Below, piece after piece: positions 53,872 through 63,557 of a stretch of 64,000 nt of DNA; position 1 is the stretch's first letter, and the number at the start of each line of letters is the position of its first letter. This DNA comes from PALSA-612 sp963704335 (GTDB lineage Bacteria; Actinomycetota; Thermoleophilia; Gaiellales; Gaiellaceae): the NCBI GenBank assembly GCA_963704335.1, contig OY969889.1, positions 1,488,001-1,552,000 on the forward strand, written 5' to 3'. The notes beneath the pieces are model-generated. The model made no database searches and was not told the origin of the DNA. It worked only from the letters and a program-made list of their open reading frames with translations. The position numbers and the translations under genes were made by a program.

Positions 53872-54906
53872 TTAGTCGAGCAACGCGGACAGCGCGGCGT
53901 CGACGTCGTCCTCGGTGTTGTAGAGGTGGAACGAGGCCCGCAGCGAGCCGTTGCGCACGGCCGTGCGAATCCCCGCTTGCAGCAGCCGCTCCTCGGCCCC
54001 GGGGAGGTCGGCCGAGACGATGGCGGAATTGCCCTCGGCCAGCCCCAGGCCGACGCGGAAGCGGTTGGCGAGCGCGAGGTTGTGGTCGTGGACGGCTTCG
54101 ACGCCGACATCGCGCAGCACGGCGAGCGCCGGCTCGGTCGCGACCCAGGAGAACCAGGCAGGGGAGAGGTCGAGTCGGCTCGCGTCCTCCGCCAGCCGGA
54201 GCTCGGGGTCGTAGTAGTGCCCGTATCGGTCGCCGGCGGCAAACCAGTTGGCGGCGAGCGGCGGCGTTTGCTCGAGGGCCCGCTCGCTCACCGCGAGGAA
54301 GGCGGTGCCGCGCAGCGACATCAGCCACTTGTACGCCGCGCAGGCGACCGCGTCGAACTGCGAGGCATCGAACGGCAGCCAGCCGACGGCATGGGTGGCG
54401 TCGACCATCGAGAACGCGCCGTGGGCCGCGGACGCGGCGGCCAGGCCGTCGAGGTCTGCGACCGTGCCGTCGGACGACTGCACTGCGCTGAAGGCGACGA
54501 CGTCGGTCTCGCTGTCGATCGCGTCGGCCAGCTCGTCGAGCGGCGCCGTCGTGATGTCGAAGCGACCCTGCGCGAGGAAGGGCCATGTGAGCGAGCTGAA
54601 GTCGACTCTCGGCACGAGCACGCGCGAGCCGTCCGGGATGCCCGACGCGACGAGAGCGACCAGGTAGGAGACGCTCGCTCCCGTGGCCACGCGCTCTGCC
54701 GGCAATCCGACGAGTGCGGCGAAGTGGTCGCGAGCACGGTCGGTCGCGTCGCACCACTCCTCCCAGCTCGTGCGGCCGTGGCGCCAGTCGGCGAGAGCTT
54801 GCTCCAGGGCGTCCCAGGCCGGCGCGGGCGGGAGGCCGAATGACGCGGTGTTCAGATACGTCCCCACCGGCTGCCACAACGCGCGCGCTTCAGAGATCTC
54901 GAGCAC
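53872..54906 (-). CDS. Class V aminotransferase-fold PLP enzyme
   Basis: 344 residues from a GTG start. The cofactor lysine is in CAAYKWLMSLRG, and the aspartate that contacts the PLP ring is in SMVDATHAVGW. Cysteine-desulfurase/isopenicillin-epimerase-like enzymes share this plan, but the active-site cysteine loop of desulfurases is not evident. It may act as an aminotransferase, epimerase or lyase on an amino compound. Its position before gcdH and beside the regulated acyl-CoA dehydrogenase suggests a step that delivers an acyl-CoA precursor. Substrate unknown. Confidence 0.82.
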   Translation of the reverse strand: MLEISEARALWQPVGTYLNTASFGLPPAPAWDALEQALADWRHGRTSWEEWCDATDRARDHFAALVGLPAERVATGASVSYLVALVASGIPDGSRVLVPRVDFSSLTWPFLAQGRFDITTAPLDELADAIDSETDVVAFSAVQSSDGTVADLDGLAAASAAHGAFSMVDATHAVGWLPFDASQFDAVACAAYKWLMSLRGTAFLAVSERALEQTPPLAANWFAAGDRYGHYYDPELRLAEDASRLDLSPAWFSWVATEPALAVLRDVGVEAVHDHNLALANRFRVGLGLAEGNSAIVSADLPGAEERLLQAGIRTAVRNGSLRASFHLYNTEDDVDAALSALLD

Positions 54907-54924
54907 CGGGCAATCATCCCATCC

Positions 54925-54954
54925 TTGACCCGGAGCGGCGTCTCGTCATATTAT
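54925..54954 (+). promoter_or_regulatory. Sigma-70-type promoter for the acyl-CoA dehydrogenase gene
   Basis: TTGACC at 54925-54930 and TATTAT at 54949-54954 are spaced by 18 bases, the best promoter-like match I found in the window. Transcription would begin near 54961, inside the operator that starts at 54954. Confidence 0.7.
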
Positions 54955-54970
54955 TGACTGACTAGTCAAT
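54954..54970. promoter_or_regulatory. TetR operator, site 2
   Basis: Reads TTGACTGACTAGTCAAT, matching site 1 at 50835 in 15 of 17 bases, with both differences at the centre. It overlaps the end of the -10 box and the expected transcription start, the classic place for repression. A gaggag ribosome site follows at 54979-54984. Confidence 0.72.
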
Positions 54971-54989
54971 CGATCGCTGAGGAGCCGAC

Positions 54990-56170
<1,181 letters not shown>

Positions 56171-56174
<4 letters not shown>

Positions 56175-57346
56175 GAAGCCAGCGCGCGCTGGAAGGGCGG
56201 GAGGAAGCCGGGAGAGAAGCGGACGTCGCCGAGCCACGCCGCCAGGCGCTCGGCTTCGCGCTCGACCGCCTCCACCGCCTCAGCGCCGACATCCTCGAGG
56301 AGCTTGAACGCAATCTCGCCTTCGCGCCGTTGCGACCAGCCGCCGACGACGCGCCCGTCCCACCACACGGTTGGCCCGGCGTTGCCGTTCGAATCGAAGA
56401 GAACCGATGCGTGCTCGCCGAGGTACCAGTCGCGCTCCTTCCAGCCCATCGTGGTCGGGTCGAGCGTCGGCAGCAGGCCAGCCGCGGGCTCCAGCGGCTC
56501 GGTCGAGTCGAGGTCGTCCTCGAGCACGTAGGCCGTCGCGCCATCGAGGTCGACCGTGGCGTGCGGCACGGCTGCGAGAGCCGCCCGCGCCTCACGCGCC
56601 GTCCAGCCGGTCCACCAGCGGATATCCGTTTCGGTTCCAGGCCCGAAGGTCGCCAACCAGCGCCTCAGGAGCTCGGCCTGTGCAGGGGCTGGATCGAGCC
56701 TCTCGATCTCGTGGCCGAGCCACATGACGGTGGGCACCCACCGGTACTGCCCGTTTACCCAGGTGCCTCGCGGGCGGCCGCGCGACACTCGTCCCTGCAT
56801 CGCCAGCTGCAGCAGTACCCTGGCGCCCGCGCTCTGGGTCGTCTCCCAGCGCGTCCCGACAGCGAGCCGGAGACGCTTCGCCAGCAGCGGGACGGTCTTC
56901 GCCAGATCGACGGTGAACGCTTCGCCCCGCTGCTCGAGCGCTTGGAGCGCAGCGTTGGACGCCCGGTCGAGCCAGGCCGCGGGGCGACTCGAGATTCCGC
57001 TCTCCGCGATCCACTGCTCGAGCCGGCGCCGCTGGCGAGCCTCGATCGTCGTGGAGCACGCCGCTTGGACGACTGGGACGAGGTCGCGCGACACGACAAA
57101 CAGCGTGCCGCGCATCCCGAGCATGCGGACGAGCGTGCGCTCGTCATACAGCTCCCGCTCGATGTCCTCCGGCGCGACGCCGGTCGTGCGTGCCTGCACC
57201 GACAGAAAGACGGTTACGGCGTCGGTGGAATGGAGCGCCACCAGGCTTCGCGCAGTCTCGAGGGCGCTGCCGGCGCGCTCGCCTGGATGGATCCGGTGGC
57301 GCCGGACGAGTCGAGATCTCCGCTCATCGATGCCGATCCGGTGCAC
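56171..57346 (-). CDS. Winged-helix DNA-binding domain protein (HTH_42 / AlkZ-like)
   Basis: 391 residues from a GTG start. LVALHSTDAVTVFLSVQAR and LGMRGTLFVVSRDLVP in the first 110 residues, and LLPTLDPTTMGWKERDWYLG with VWWDGRVVGGW near the C-terminus, identify the DUF1006/HTH_42 family. Some members (AlkZ) unhook DNA interstrand crosslinks as glycosylases. The catalytic Q-x-Q/D motif of AlkZ would be near SVQAR, where a glutamine is visible, but I cannot confirm it. DNA repair is therefore plausible, not proven. Divergent from the SDR gene with an 18-base gap. Confidence 0.8.
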
Positions 57347-57364
57347 GCGCCGTAGGATCGCACG

Positions 57365-58198
57365 ATGGCGATCGAGATCGACCTGTCGGGACGTGTCGCC
57401 CTTGTCACGGGCGGCTCGCGGGGCCTCGGGCGCCAGGACGCGCTCGTGCTCGCACAGGCGGGCGCCGACGTGGTCATCGCCGACATCCAGATCGAGTCCG
57501 ACGAGTCGGAGGACGTCGCCGAGTACGGCGCGTTAGCGCAGGTGGCGAAGGCTCAGGGTCTCGTCTACTCGGAGCAGACGGCGAAGGAGATCCAGGAGCT
57601 CGGCCGCCGCTCGGCCGCCATCAAGTGCGACGTGACCGACAACGGCCAGGTCGAGGCGACCGTGGCACGGGTGGTCAACGAGATGGGCTCGGTGGACATC
57701 CTCGTGAACAACGCCGCGACGCTCGACCACGTGGGGCAGCTGGGGAACCAGGCGCCCGAGCTCTGGGAGCGCGACCTCCGTGTCAACCTGACCGGAGCGT
57801 TCAACTGCTCGCGCGCCGTCTGGCCGCACATGGTCGAGCGCGGTTGGGGCCGCATCGTGAACATGGCCTCGGTGGCGGGCACGCTCGGCGGCTTCGGCCA
57901 GGCCAGCTACTCGACGACCAAGGCAGGGTTGATCGGCCTGACGAAGACGCTCGCGCTCGAGGGCGCGCGTCACGGCATCACGGCCAATGCCATCGTGCCC
58001 GGGATCATCGGTACCGAGGCGTTCAACTTCGGCAACGCGGAGATGAACGAGCGGATGATCCGGCGGACGGCGCTGAGACGGCCGGGCGAACCCATCGATG
58101 TCGCCCACGCGATCGCCTTCCTCTGCTCCGACCTCGCCGCGTACATCACCGGCGTGGAGCTGAACGTCTCCGGCGGCATCGAGCTCTTCACCTTCTAG
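57365..58198 (+). CDS. Short-chain dehydrogenase (3-hydroxyacyl-CoA-type)
   Basis: 277 residues. The cofactor site is VTGGSRGLGRQ, with VNNAATLD, serine in MASVAGTLGG and the Y-x-x-x-K pair in ASYSTTKAG. The long insert after strand 2 (IQIESDESEDV) is unusual. VNPG is replaced by IVPGIIG. It probably oxidises a hydroxyacyl-CoA or similar alcohol with NAD. The following acyl-CoA dehydrogenase starts 4 bases later, so they are likely made together and may act on the same intermediate. Confidence 0.87.
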   Translation: MAIEIDLSGRVALVTGGSRGLGRQDALVLAQAGADVVIADIQIESDESEDVAEYGALAQVAKAQGLVYSEQTAKEIQELGRRSAAIKCDVTDNGQVEATVARVVNEMGSVDILVNNAATLDHVGQLGNQAPELWERDLRVNLTGAFNCSRAVWPHMVERGWGRIVNMASVAGTLGGFGQASYSTTKAGLIGLTKTLALEGARHGITANAIVPGIIGTEAFNFGNAEMNERMIRRTALRRPGEPIDVAHAIAFLCSDLAAYITGVELNVSGGIELFTF

Positions 58199-58202
58199 CC
58201 AC

Positions 58203-59330
58203 GTGATCTCGTTCACGCTGACCGACGAGCAGCGCGACCTGCAGGCGCTCGCGCACGACTTCGCGGCGAACGAGCTGCGGCCGATCGCCGCCGAGTGCGA
58301 CAGGTCGGACACGTTCCCGCTCGATCTGCTGGCGAAGGCCGCCGCGCTCGGCCTCACCTCCCATGCCATCCCGCAGGAGTTCGGCGGCGGTGGAGTCGAT
58401 GCGGTCACGGCGGCGCTCATCGCCGAGGAGCTCTCGTGGGGCTGCGCCGGGCTCTCGGCAACGATCAACGCCACGATGTTCCTCGTCCTGCCGCTGCTTC
58501 GCTTCGGGACGGAGGACCAGCAGCGCCACTATCTGCCCCGGCTGGCCTCCGAGGACGGCTGCCTCGCCGCGATCGCCTTCACCGAGGCGCATGCCGGGTC
58601 CGACCTGCAGGCGATCAACGCGACCGCCACGCGCGACGGCGACGCGTTCGTGCTCTCGGGCGAGAAGGTCTACATCACCAACGGCGGTATCGCAGAGATC
58701 TCGATCGTGTTCGCGAAGCTCGACGGCGCGATCACGGCGTTCCTCGTCGAGCAGGACGATCCGGGCGTCGTCGCCGGTCGCAAGGAGGCGAAGCTCGGGC
58801 TGCGAGCATCCCATACGGGCTCGCTGATCCTCGAAGACGTGCGGATTCCCGCCGACCGGCTGCTGGGGGAGGAAGGGCAGGGCTTCGCGATGGCGATGGA
58901 CTTCTTCGAGGCCTCACGGCCGCAGGTCGCCGCATCCGCGGTCGGGATTGCACGGGCGGCGTTCGAGTACGCCGCCGACTATGCACGCGAGCGCGAGGCG
59001 TTCGGGAAGCCACTCCTCTCGAAGCAGGGTGTCTCGTTCAAGCTCGCCGACATGGCGATGGAGATCGAGGCGGCGCGCCTGCTGGTCTGGCGAGCCTGCG
59101 CAGCGGTCGACGCGGGGGAGGACGCCGGCCTCCTGGGCTCCTACGCGAAGGCCTACGCGGGAGATGCCGCGATGCGCGCGACCACGGAGGCCGTGCAGGT
59201 CCTCGGCGGCGCCGGAATCATGGACGATCACCCCGTGGAGAAGTGGTTCCGCGACGCGAAAGTGATGCAGATCGTGGAAGGAACCTCGGAGATTCAACGG
59301 CTCGTGATTTCCGCCCACCTGCGTCGCTAA
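58203..59330 (+). CDS. Acyl-CoA dehydrogenase
   Basis: 375 residues from a GTG start. The core has IAFTEAHAGSDLQAINA, VYITNGGIAEISIVF and a C-terminal MDDHPVEKWFRDAKVMQIVEGTSEIQR with the catalytic glutamate region. It lacks any leader. Substrate range cannot be read. It follows an SDR by 4 bases, consistent with a short beta-oxidation or branched-acid unit. It ends 12 bases before the VanW gene. Confidence 0.92.
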   Translation: MISFTLTDEQRDLQALAHDFAANELRPIAAECDRSDTFPLDLLAKAAALGLTSHAIPQEFGGGGVDAVTAALIAEELSWGCAGLSATINATMFLVLPLLRFGTEDQQRHYLPRLASEDGCLAAIAFTEAHAGSDLQAINATATRDGDAFVLSGEKVYITNGGIAEISIVFAKLDGAITAFLVEQDDPGVVAGRKEAKLGLRASHTGSLILEDVRIPADRLLGEEGQGFAMAMDFFEASRPQVAASAVGIARAAFEYAADYAREREAFGKPLLSKQGVSFKLADMAMEIEAARLLVWRACAAVDAGEDAGLLGSYAKAYAGDAAMRATTEAVQVLGGAGIMDDHPVEKWFRDAKVMQIVEGTSEIQRLVISAHLRR

Positions 59331-59342
59331 CATCAGGGGTTC

Positions 59343-61235
59343 GTGCAGGCCGAGTCCTGGACCTCCGACGCGCGTCAAGCGCAGCTCCGCGTGCGCCGAA
59401 AGCGGCAGGCGCGTAAGCGCCTGGTCCGCCGCGTCAGCCTGGCCGGCGTCGGCCTGCTAGCTGTCCTGCTCGTCGCTGTGGCCTTCGTGTACGCCGGCTC
59501 TCCGAACACGCTGCCGACGGGCGTCCAGATCGCAGGTGTCGACGTCGCAGGGCTCTCGCCGGCTGCCGCGGTGCGGCGGCTCGAAAGCCGCGAGGCGGCT
59601 ATGCAGCGCGTGCCCCTTGTGGTGAACGTCAAGGGCCGGAAGTTCCGCGTGCGTCCCTCCGACCTGGCGCTCAACGTCGACTGGCGCGGAGCGGTGGCCG
59701 AGGCGCAGGGCAAGACCGACGGCTTTCGGCCGATTCGTGGCTTTCGCCGCCTCGCCGTCTGGGCGTTCGGCACGGAAGTCACCCCCCACGCGAGCGTCGA
59801 CCGCCGCGCGCTCGCTCGCGCGCTCGAGCCCATGACCCGCGGTGACGTCGCGCACCGCGACGCAGCGATCCGGATGGTTGGCCTGCGCCCCGTGGTCGTG
59901 CCCGAGAAGGACGGCCTGGCGCTCGACCCGGTGGAGGCCGAGGCGGCCATCGTCGGCACGCTCGCCAGCCTCGACCGTACTCCCGTCACGCTCTCGGCGA
60001 GTACCGAGGAGCCCAAGGTGACGGCGGATATGCTCGCCCCCGCCGTCGAGAAGGTACGCATGGTCACGTCTGCGCCTGTGCGGCTCGTCTCGGGCAACGG
60101 CTTCACGCGGGTCTCCAAGCGGCAACTCGCGCGCCTCCTCGAGCTGCCCGCGGGCGGGACGAAGACCTTGCGGTTTGCCGGCCCGCGTGCGGACGCATAT
60201 TTCGCGACGCTTGCGAAGCGGATCAACACGAAGGCGGAGGACGCCGAGTTCGTCGTCGCCACGACGAGCCGGGTGATCGTGAAGCCGTCGGTCAGCGCAC
60301 GTGCCCTCGACGTGCCCCGCACCGCTGATCGCCTGCTCGCGGCAGCGCTGCGGCCGACGCGCCGCTCCGCGCCGATGGTCGTCGTCACGGAGCAGCCGGA
60401 GCGCACGACCGCGGAAGCGCGGAACATGGGCATCACAGGTCTTGTCTCCAGCTACACGACGATTTACTCGGGAGACGCGAACCGCGTGCACAACGTGCGG
60501 CTCGTTGCCGAGCTCATCGACAGGACGCTCATCGCTCCGGGAACGACGTTCTCTTTCAACAACACGACCGGCGAGCGCAATGCAGACAAGGGCTTCCTCG
60601 AGGCGCCGGTGATCATCAACGGCGAGCTGCAGACCGGGCTCGGCGGTGGCGTCTGCCAGGTCTCGACAACGGTGTTCAACGCCGCGTACGAGGCCGGTCT
60701 CGACATCACGGAGCGCACGAACCACGCGCTTTACATCAGCCACTACCCGCAGGGTCGGGATGCGACGGTCAACTACCCGGACCTCGACCTCAAGTTCGTC
60801 AACGACACGAAGAAGTGGCTGCTCCTGCGGACGTTCGTGGGAGCGTCGGCGCTGACCGTCAACCTTTACGGAACGCCGCAGCACCGGCGCGTCGAATCAG
60901 AGGTGGGAGCATTGCGTGTGGTCGGCAGCCCGCCGACCACGTGGCGCAAGGACCCGACGATCACCCAGGGCCGCCGCGTGGTCGCGGACGCCGGCTCGTC
61001 TCCGCTCTCGACGAGCGCCAGCCGGAAGGTCTACGACGCGAAGGGCGCCCTCTTGCACGACGACACCTGGTACTCGTCCTACCGCGGCGAGAAGAAGATC
61101 GTCCTCGTGGGCACGAAGCCGAAGCCCGAGCCCGAGCCCAAGCCGAAGGACGAGGAAGACGCTCCGCCTGCCGACGAAACCGTGCCGCCGGCCGATGAGA
61201 CGACGTCGCCGCCCGCTGACGGCGCCGGCGTCTAG
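59343..61235 (+). CDS. VanW-family protein with peptidoglycan-binding-type repeats
   Basis: 630 residues from a GTG start. A basic cytoplasmic tail precedes one membrane helix (about residues 31-51), so most of the chain is outside. The middle region contains two PG_binding_4-like repeats. The VanW domain begins near residue 365 (MGITGLVSSYTTIYSGD), with TFSFNNTTGER and GLGGGVCQVSTTVFNAA. The C-terminal tail is rich in Pro, Glu and Lys. The family acts in the cell wall, with no known reaction. It converges on the thioesterase gene with a shared CTAG. Confidence 0.88.
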   Translation: MQAESWTSDARQAQLRVRRKRQARKRLVRRVSLAGVGLLAVLLVAVAFVYAGSPNTLPTGVQIAGVDVAGLSPAAAVRRLESREAAMQRVPLVVNVKGRKFRVRPSDLALNVDWRGAVAEAQGKTDGFRPIRGFRRLAVWAFGTEVTPHASVDRRALARALEPMTRGDVAHRDAAIRMVGLRPVVVPEKDGLALDPVEAEAAIVGTLASLDRTPVTLSASTEEPKVTADMLAPAVEKVRMVTSAPVRLVSGNGFTRVSKRQLARLLELPAGGTKTLRFAGPRADAYFATLAKRINTKAEDAEFVVATTSRVIVKPSVSARALDVPRTADRLLAAALRPTRRSAPMVVVTEQPERTTAEARNMGITGLVSSYTTIYSGDANRVHNVRLVAELIDRTLIAPGTTFSFNNTTGERNADKGFLEAPVIINGELQTGLGGGVCQVSTTVFNAAYEAGLDITERTNHALYISHYPQGRDATVNYPDLDLKFVNDTKKWLLLRTFVGASALTVNLYGTPQHRRVESEVGALRVVGSPPTTWRKDPTITQGRRVVADAGSSPLSTSASRKVYDAKGALLHDDTWYSSYRGEKKIVLVGTKPKPEPEPKPKDEEDAPPADETVPPADETTSPPADGAGV

Positions 61236-61642
61236 GTCTCGGCCCTAGCCACCGCCTCCGCCAGCCAGGACGGAAAGCGCGCCGGCCTCAAGGTCTTCGC
61301 GTCGACGACCGCGTGGCGGGTCCACCCGTCTGCGACGAGCTCTTCGCCTCTCGTGATCGCGTACTCGTAGCGGAAGCGGGCGCCGCGGATGTCGCCGCAG
61401 CGCGCGTGGATCACGAGGCGGTCGTCGAAGCGAACCGGCTTGAGATAGCGGACGTGTGACTCGATGGTCAGCGCCTCGTAGCCCTGCTCCTGAATGTGCT
61501 TGTAACCCTCGGCGTACCGGGCCAGGTAATCGATCCGGGCCACTTCGAACCACACGAGATACGCGGCGTTGTGGGCGACTCCCTGCGCGTCGGTCTCGGC
61601 GAAGCGGACGGTCACCTCCGTGTGGAACTTGAAGCCTTCCAT
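61232..61642 (-). CDS. Acyl-CoA thioesterase (4HBT, YbgC-like)
   Basis: 136 residues. The active-site segment RFAETDAQGVAHNAAYLVW has the aspartate that defines the 4-hydroxybenzoyl-CoA thioesterase fold of the YbgC type, and SHVRYLKPVRFDDRL is in the second half of the hotdog domain. It should hydrolyse short or medium acyl-CoA thioesters. It is divergent from the sirtuin gene with a 20-base gap, in which promoter sequences for both must lie. Confidence 0.88.
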   Translation of the reverse strand: MEGFKFHTEVTVRFAETDAQGVAHNAAYLVWFEVARIDYLARYAEGYKHIQEQGYEALTIESHVRYLKPVRFDDRLVIHARCGDIRGARFRYEYAITRGEELVADGWTRHAVVDAKTLRPARFPSWLAEAVARAET

Positions 61643-61662
61643 CGCCGCGTACTATCGCCGCC

Positions 61663-62397
61663 GTGAGTGTCGAGCGCCTGGCGGAGTTGATTCGCGAGCG
61701 CCAGCCCTGCGTCGTGCTGACCGGCGCCGGTGTGTCGACGGAAAGCGGCATCCCGGACTTCCGCTCTCCCACCGGCATCTGGGCGCGCTACGACCCGATG
61801 GAGTATGCGTCGATCGAGGCGTTCCAACGTGATCCCGTCAAGGTTTGGGATTTCTACGCACGCCGCCTCGACATGCTGGTAACTGCGGAACCGAATGCGG
61901 CCCACCATGCGCTGGTCGCGCTCGAGAGCCGCGGGTGGGTGAACGCCGTCGTCACCCAGAACATCGACCTGCTCCACGAGCGGGCGGGCTCTCAGACCGT
62001 CGTCGAGGTGCACGGCTCGATTCGCACATCGAGCTGCCTTCAATGCCACACGCGGGTGCTGCTCGCGGACGTGATCCGCCTGCTCGAACATGCCACGGCG
62101 CCCGCCTGCCCGACCTGCGGGAGCATCCTCAAGCCGGACGTCGTGATGTTCGGCGAGCTGCTGCCGAGGGCGCCGACGGAGCGGGCCAACGAGCTCGCGA
62201 GGAGCGCCGCGCTGATGCTCGTCGTGGGTTCGTCGCTCGAGGTCTGGCCTGTGGCGGGGTTGCCGCTCGAGGCCGGAGCATTTGCAGTCGTCAACCGAGG
62301 CCCGACAGCGCTCGACGGTGAGGCCGTTCTGACGATCGACGCAGGAGCCGGGGAGACGCTGCCTGCGCTTGCGGAGCTTCTCGGTGAACTACCCTGA
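61663..62397 (+). CDS. NAD-dependent protein deacylase (Sir2 family)
   Basis: 244 residues from a GTG start. GAGVSTESGIPDFRSPTGIW, TQNIDLLHERAG and the catalytic histidine in VEVHGSIRTSS are intact. The zinc site has CLQCH and CPTCG. The enzyme removes acetyl, succinyl or other acyl groups from lysines, with NAD consumed. It may adjust the acyl-CoA enzymes encoded nearby, which is inference. The L,D-transpeptidase gene follows after 6 bases. Confidence 0.92.
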   Translation: MSVERLAELIRERQPCVVLTGAGVSTESGIPDFRSPTGIWARYDPMEYASIEAFQRDPVKVWDFYARRLDMLVTAEPNAAHHALVALESRGWVNAVVTQNIDLLHERAGSQTVVEVHGSIRTSSCLQCHTRVLLADVIRLLEHATAPACPTCGSILKPDVVMFGELLPRAPTERANELARSAALMLVVGSSLEVWPVAGLPLEAGAFAVVNRGPTALDGEAVLTIDAGAGETLPALAELLGELP

Positions 62398-62403
62398 GCC
62401 GCG

Positions 62404-63216
62404 ATGCGAATCGCGATTCTGATCTTCGTCCTCGCACTCGGGGCTGCCGGCTGTGGCTCGTCCGAGCCGGCCCAGCAACGGGTGGCCGAAGCCCCTCCGC
62501 CGCCGCCGGCCGCCGCCGTCGAGCCGCCTCCCATCGTCGACTCGGCCAAGCCGGTCGAGCCCGAGCCGCGAGCTTGCGCCGGCGACACGCACGGGCTCGG
62601 CGGCGAGCGGATCGCGTACGCGACCGTCGCCGAGCGCGAGACCGTTGCCTACGACGCGCCCGGGGGGAGCCCGGTCGAGAAGTTCGGGACGCACAACGTC
62701 AACGGCCACGCCATGGTGTTCGGGGTGCGACGCGTCGTGCTCGACGAGGACTGCCGGATCGAGTGGTACCGCGTGTGGCTGCCGATGCGCCCCAACGGCA
62801 GCGAGGGGTACGTCCACGCGGAGGACGTTCGCCTGGTGCGGCGCGATACCCGGATCATTGTCGATCTGTCTGAGCGGCAGCTCGTGCTCTACCGGGCGGG
62901 TGAGCCCGTCATCACCGCTCCCGTCGCCGTCGGGGCACCCAGCACGCCGACGCCGACGGGCCGGTATTACGTGAACCAGCGCCTCGTCGCGCCGTACCCC
63001 ACAGGTCCCTGGGGGCCGGGCGCGGTCGGCATCTCGGCGTTCTCCGACGTGCTCCAGGACTGGGCCCAGGGCGGGCCGATCGCCATCCACGGCACGAATG
63101 ACCCGTCTTCGATCGGTCATGCCGCGTCACACGGGTGTGTCCGCCTCGAGAACGCCGTGCTGCGACAGGTGTTCAGAATGGCCGATGCGGGAACGCCTGT
63201 CATCATCCAGGCCTGA
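62404..63216 (+). CDS. L,D-transpeptidase (YkuD domain) lipoprotein
   Basis: 270 residues. A signal peptide ends in a lipobox (GAAGC, C17), followed by a proline-rich linker. The C-terminal YkuD domain has the catalytic SHGCVRLEN and a histidine in IAIHGTNDP. It should form 3-3 crosslinks in peptidoglycan outside the membrane. The middle region (about 55-145) may be an SH3-like domain. The small coiled-coil protein gene follows. Confidence 0.9.
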   Translation: MRIAILIFVLALGAAGCGSSEPAQQRVAEAPPPPPAAAVEPPPIVDSAKPVEPEPRACAGDTHGLGGERIAYATVAERETVAYDAPGGSPVEKFGTHNVNGHAMVFGVRRVVLDEDCRIEWYRVWLPMRPNGSEGYVHAEDVRLVRRDTRIIVDLSERQLVLYRAGEPVITAPVAVGAPSTPTPTGRYYVNQRLVAPYPTGPWGPGAVGISAFSDVLQDWAQGGPIAIHGTNDPSSIGHAASHGCVRLENAVLRQVFRMADAGTPVIIQA

Positions 63217-63236
63217 GACATCGAGAAGGAGCGACC

Positions 63237-63557
63237 ATGACGGAGACCACGGAGACCACGGAGACGACGGAGACGACGGAGACGACGAAGGACGAGAAGG
63301 ACGAGAAGGACTTCGCGTCGCGGCTGGCAGACGCCGGTGGCGAGGCGATGCAGAAGCTGAGCGATCTGCCCATGGGCAAGGCGCTGGTCGACGGCGCGCA
63401 GCAGGTCCGTGAGCGGCTCGACGAGCTCGCGACCCGCATCCGGGCGATCGACCCGCTCGAGAAGCGCGTGACTGCGCTCGAAGAGCGTGTGGCCGCGCTG
63501 GAGAAGAAGCCGCAGCCTGCAGCCAAGAAATCGGCCGAGACGAAGACCGAGAGCTAG
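63237..63557 (+). CDS. Small acidic/basic protein with ETT repeats and coiled coil
   Basis: 106 residues from ATG 63237 with an agaagga ribosome site. The N-terminus is a run of Glu-Thr-Thr repeats; the C-terminal half is a predicted coiled coil (RVTALEERVAALEKK) and ends in a lysine- and alanine-rich tail. No cysteine, no membrane helix. I do not recognise a family; similar proteins have been called hypothetical or nucleoid-associated-like. Its stop shares CTAG with the lipid kinase gene. Confidence 0.7.
   Translation: MTETTETTETTETTETTKDEKDEKDFASRLADAGGEAMQKLSDLPMGKALVDGAQQVRERLDELATRIRAIDPLEKRVTALEERVAALEKKPQPAAKKSAETKTES
63240..63287 (+). repeat. Tandem 9-base repeat in the small protein gene
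   Basis: Units of acggagacc or acggagacg repeat five times and encode Thr-Glu-Thr. The tract is prone to slippage by multiples of 9 bases, which would lengthen or shorten the protein without changing frame. Confidence 0.75.
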
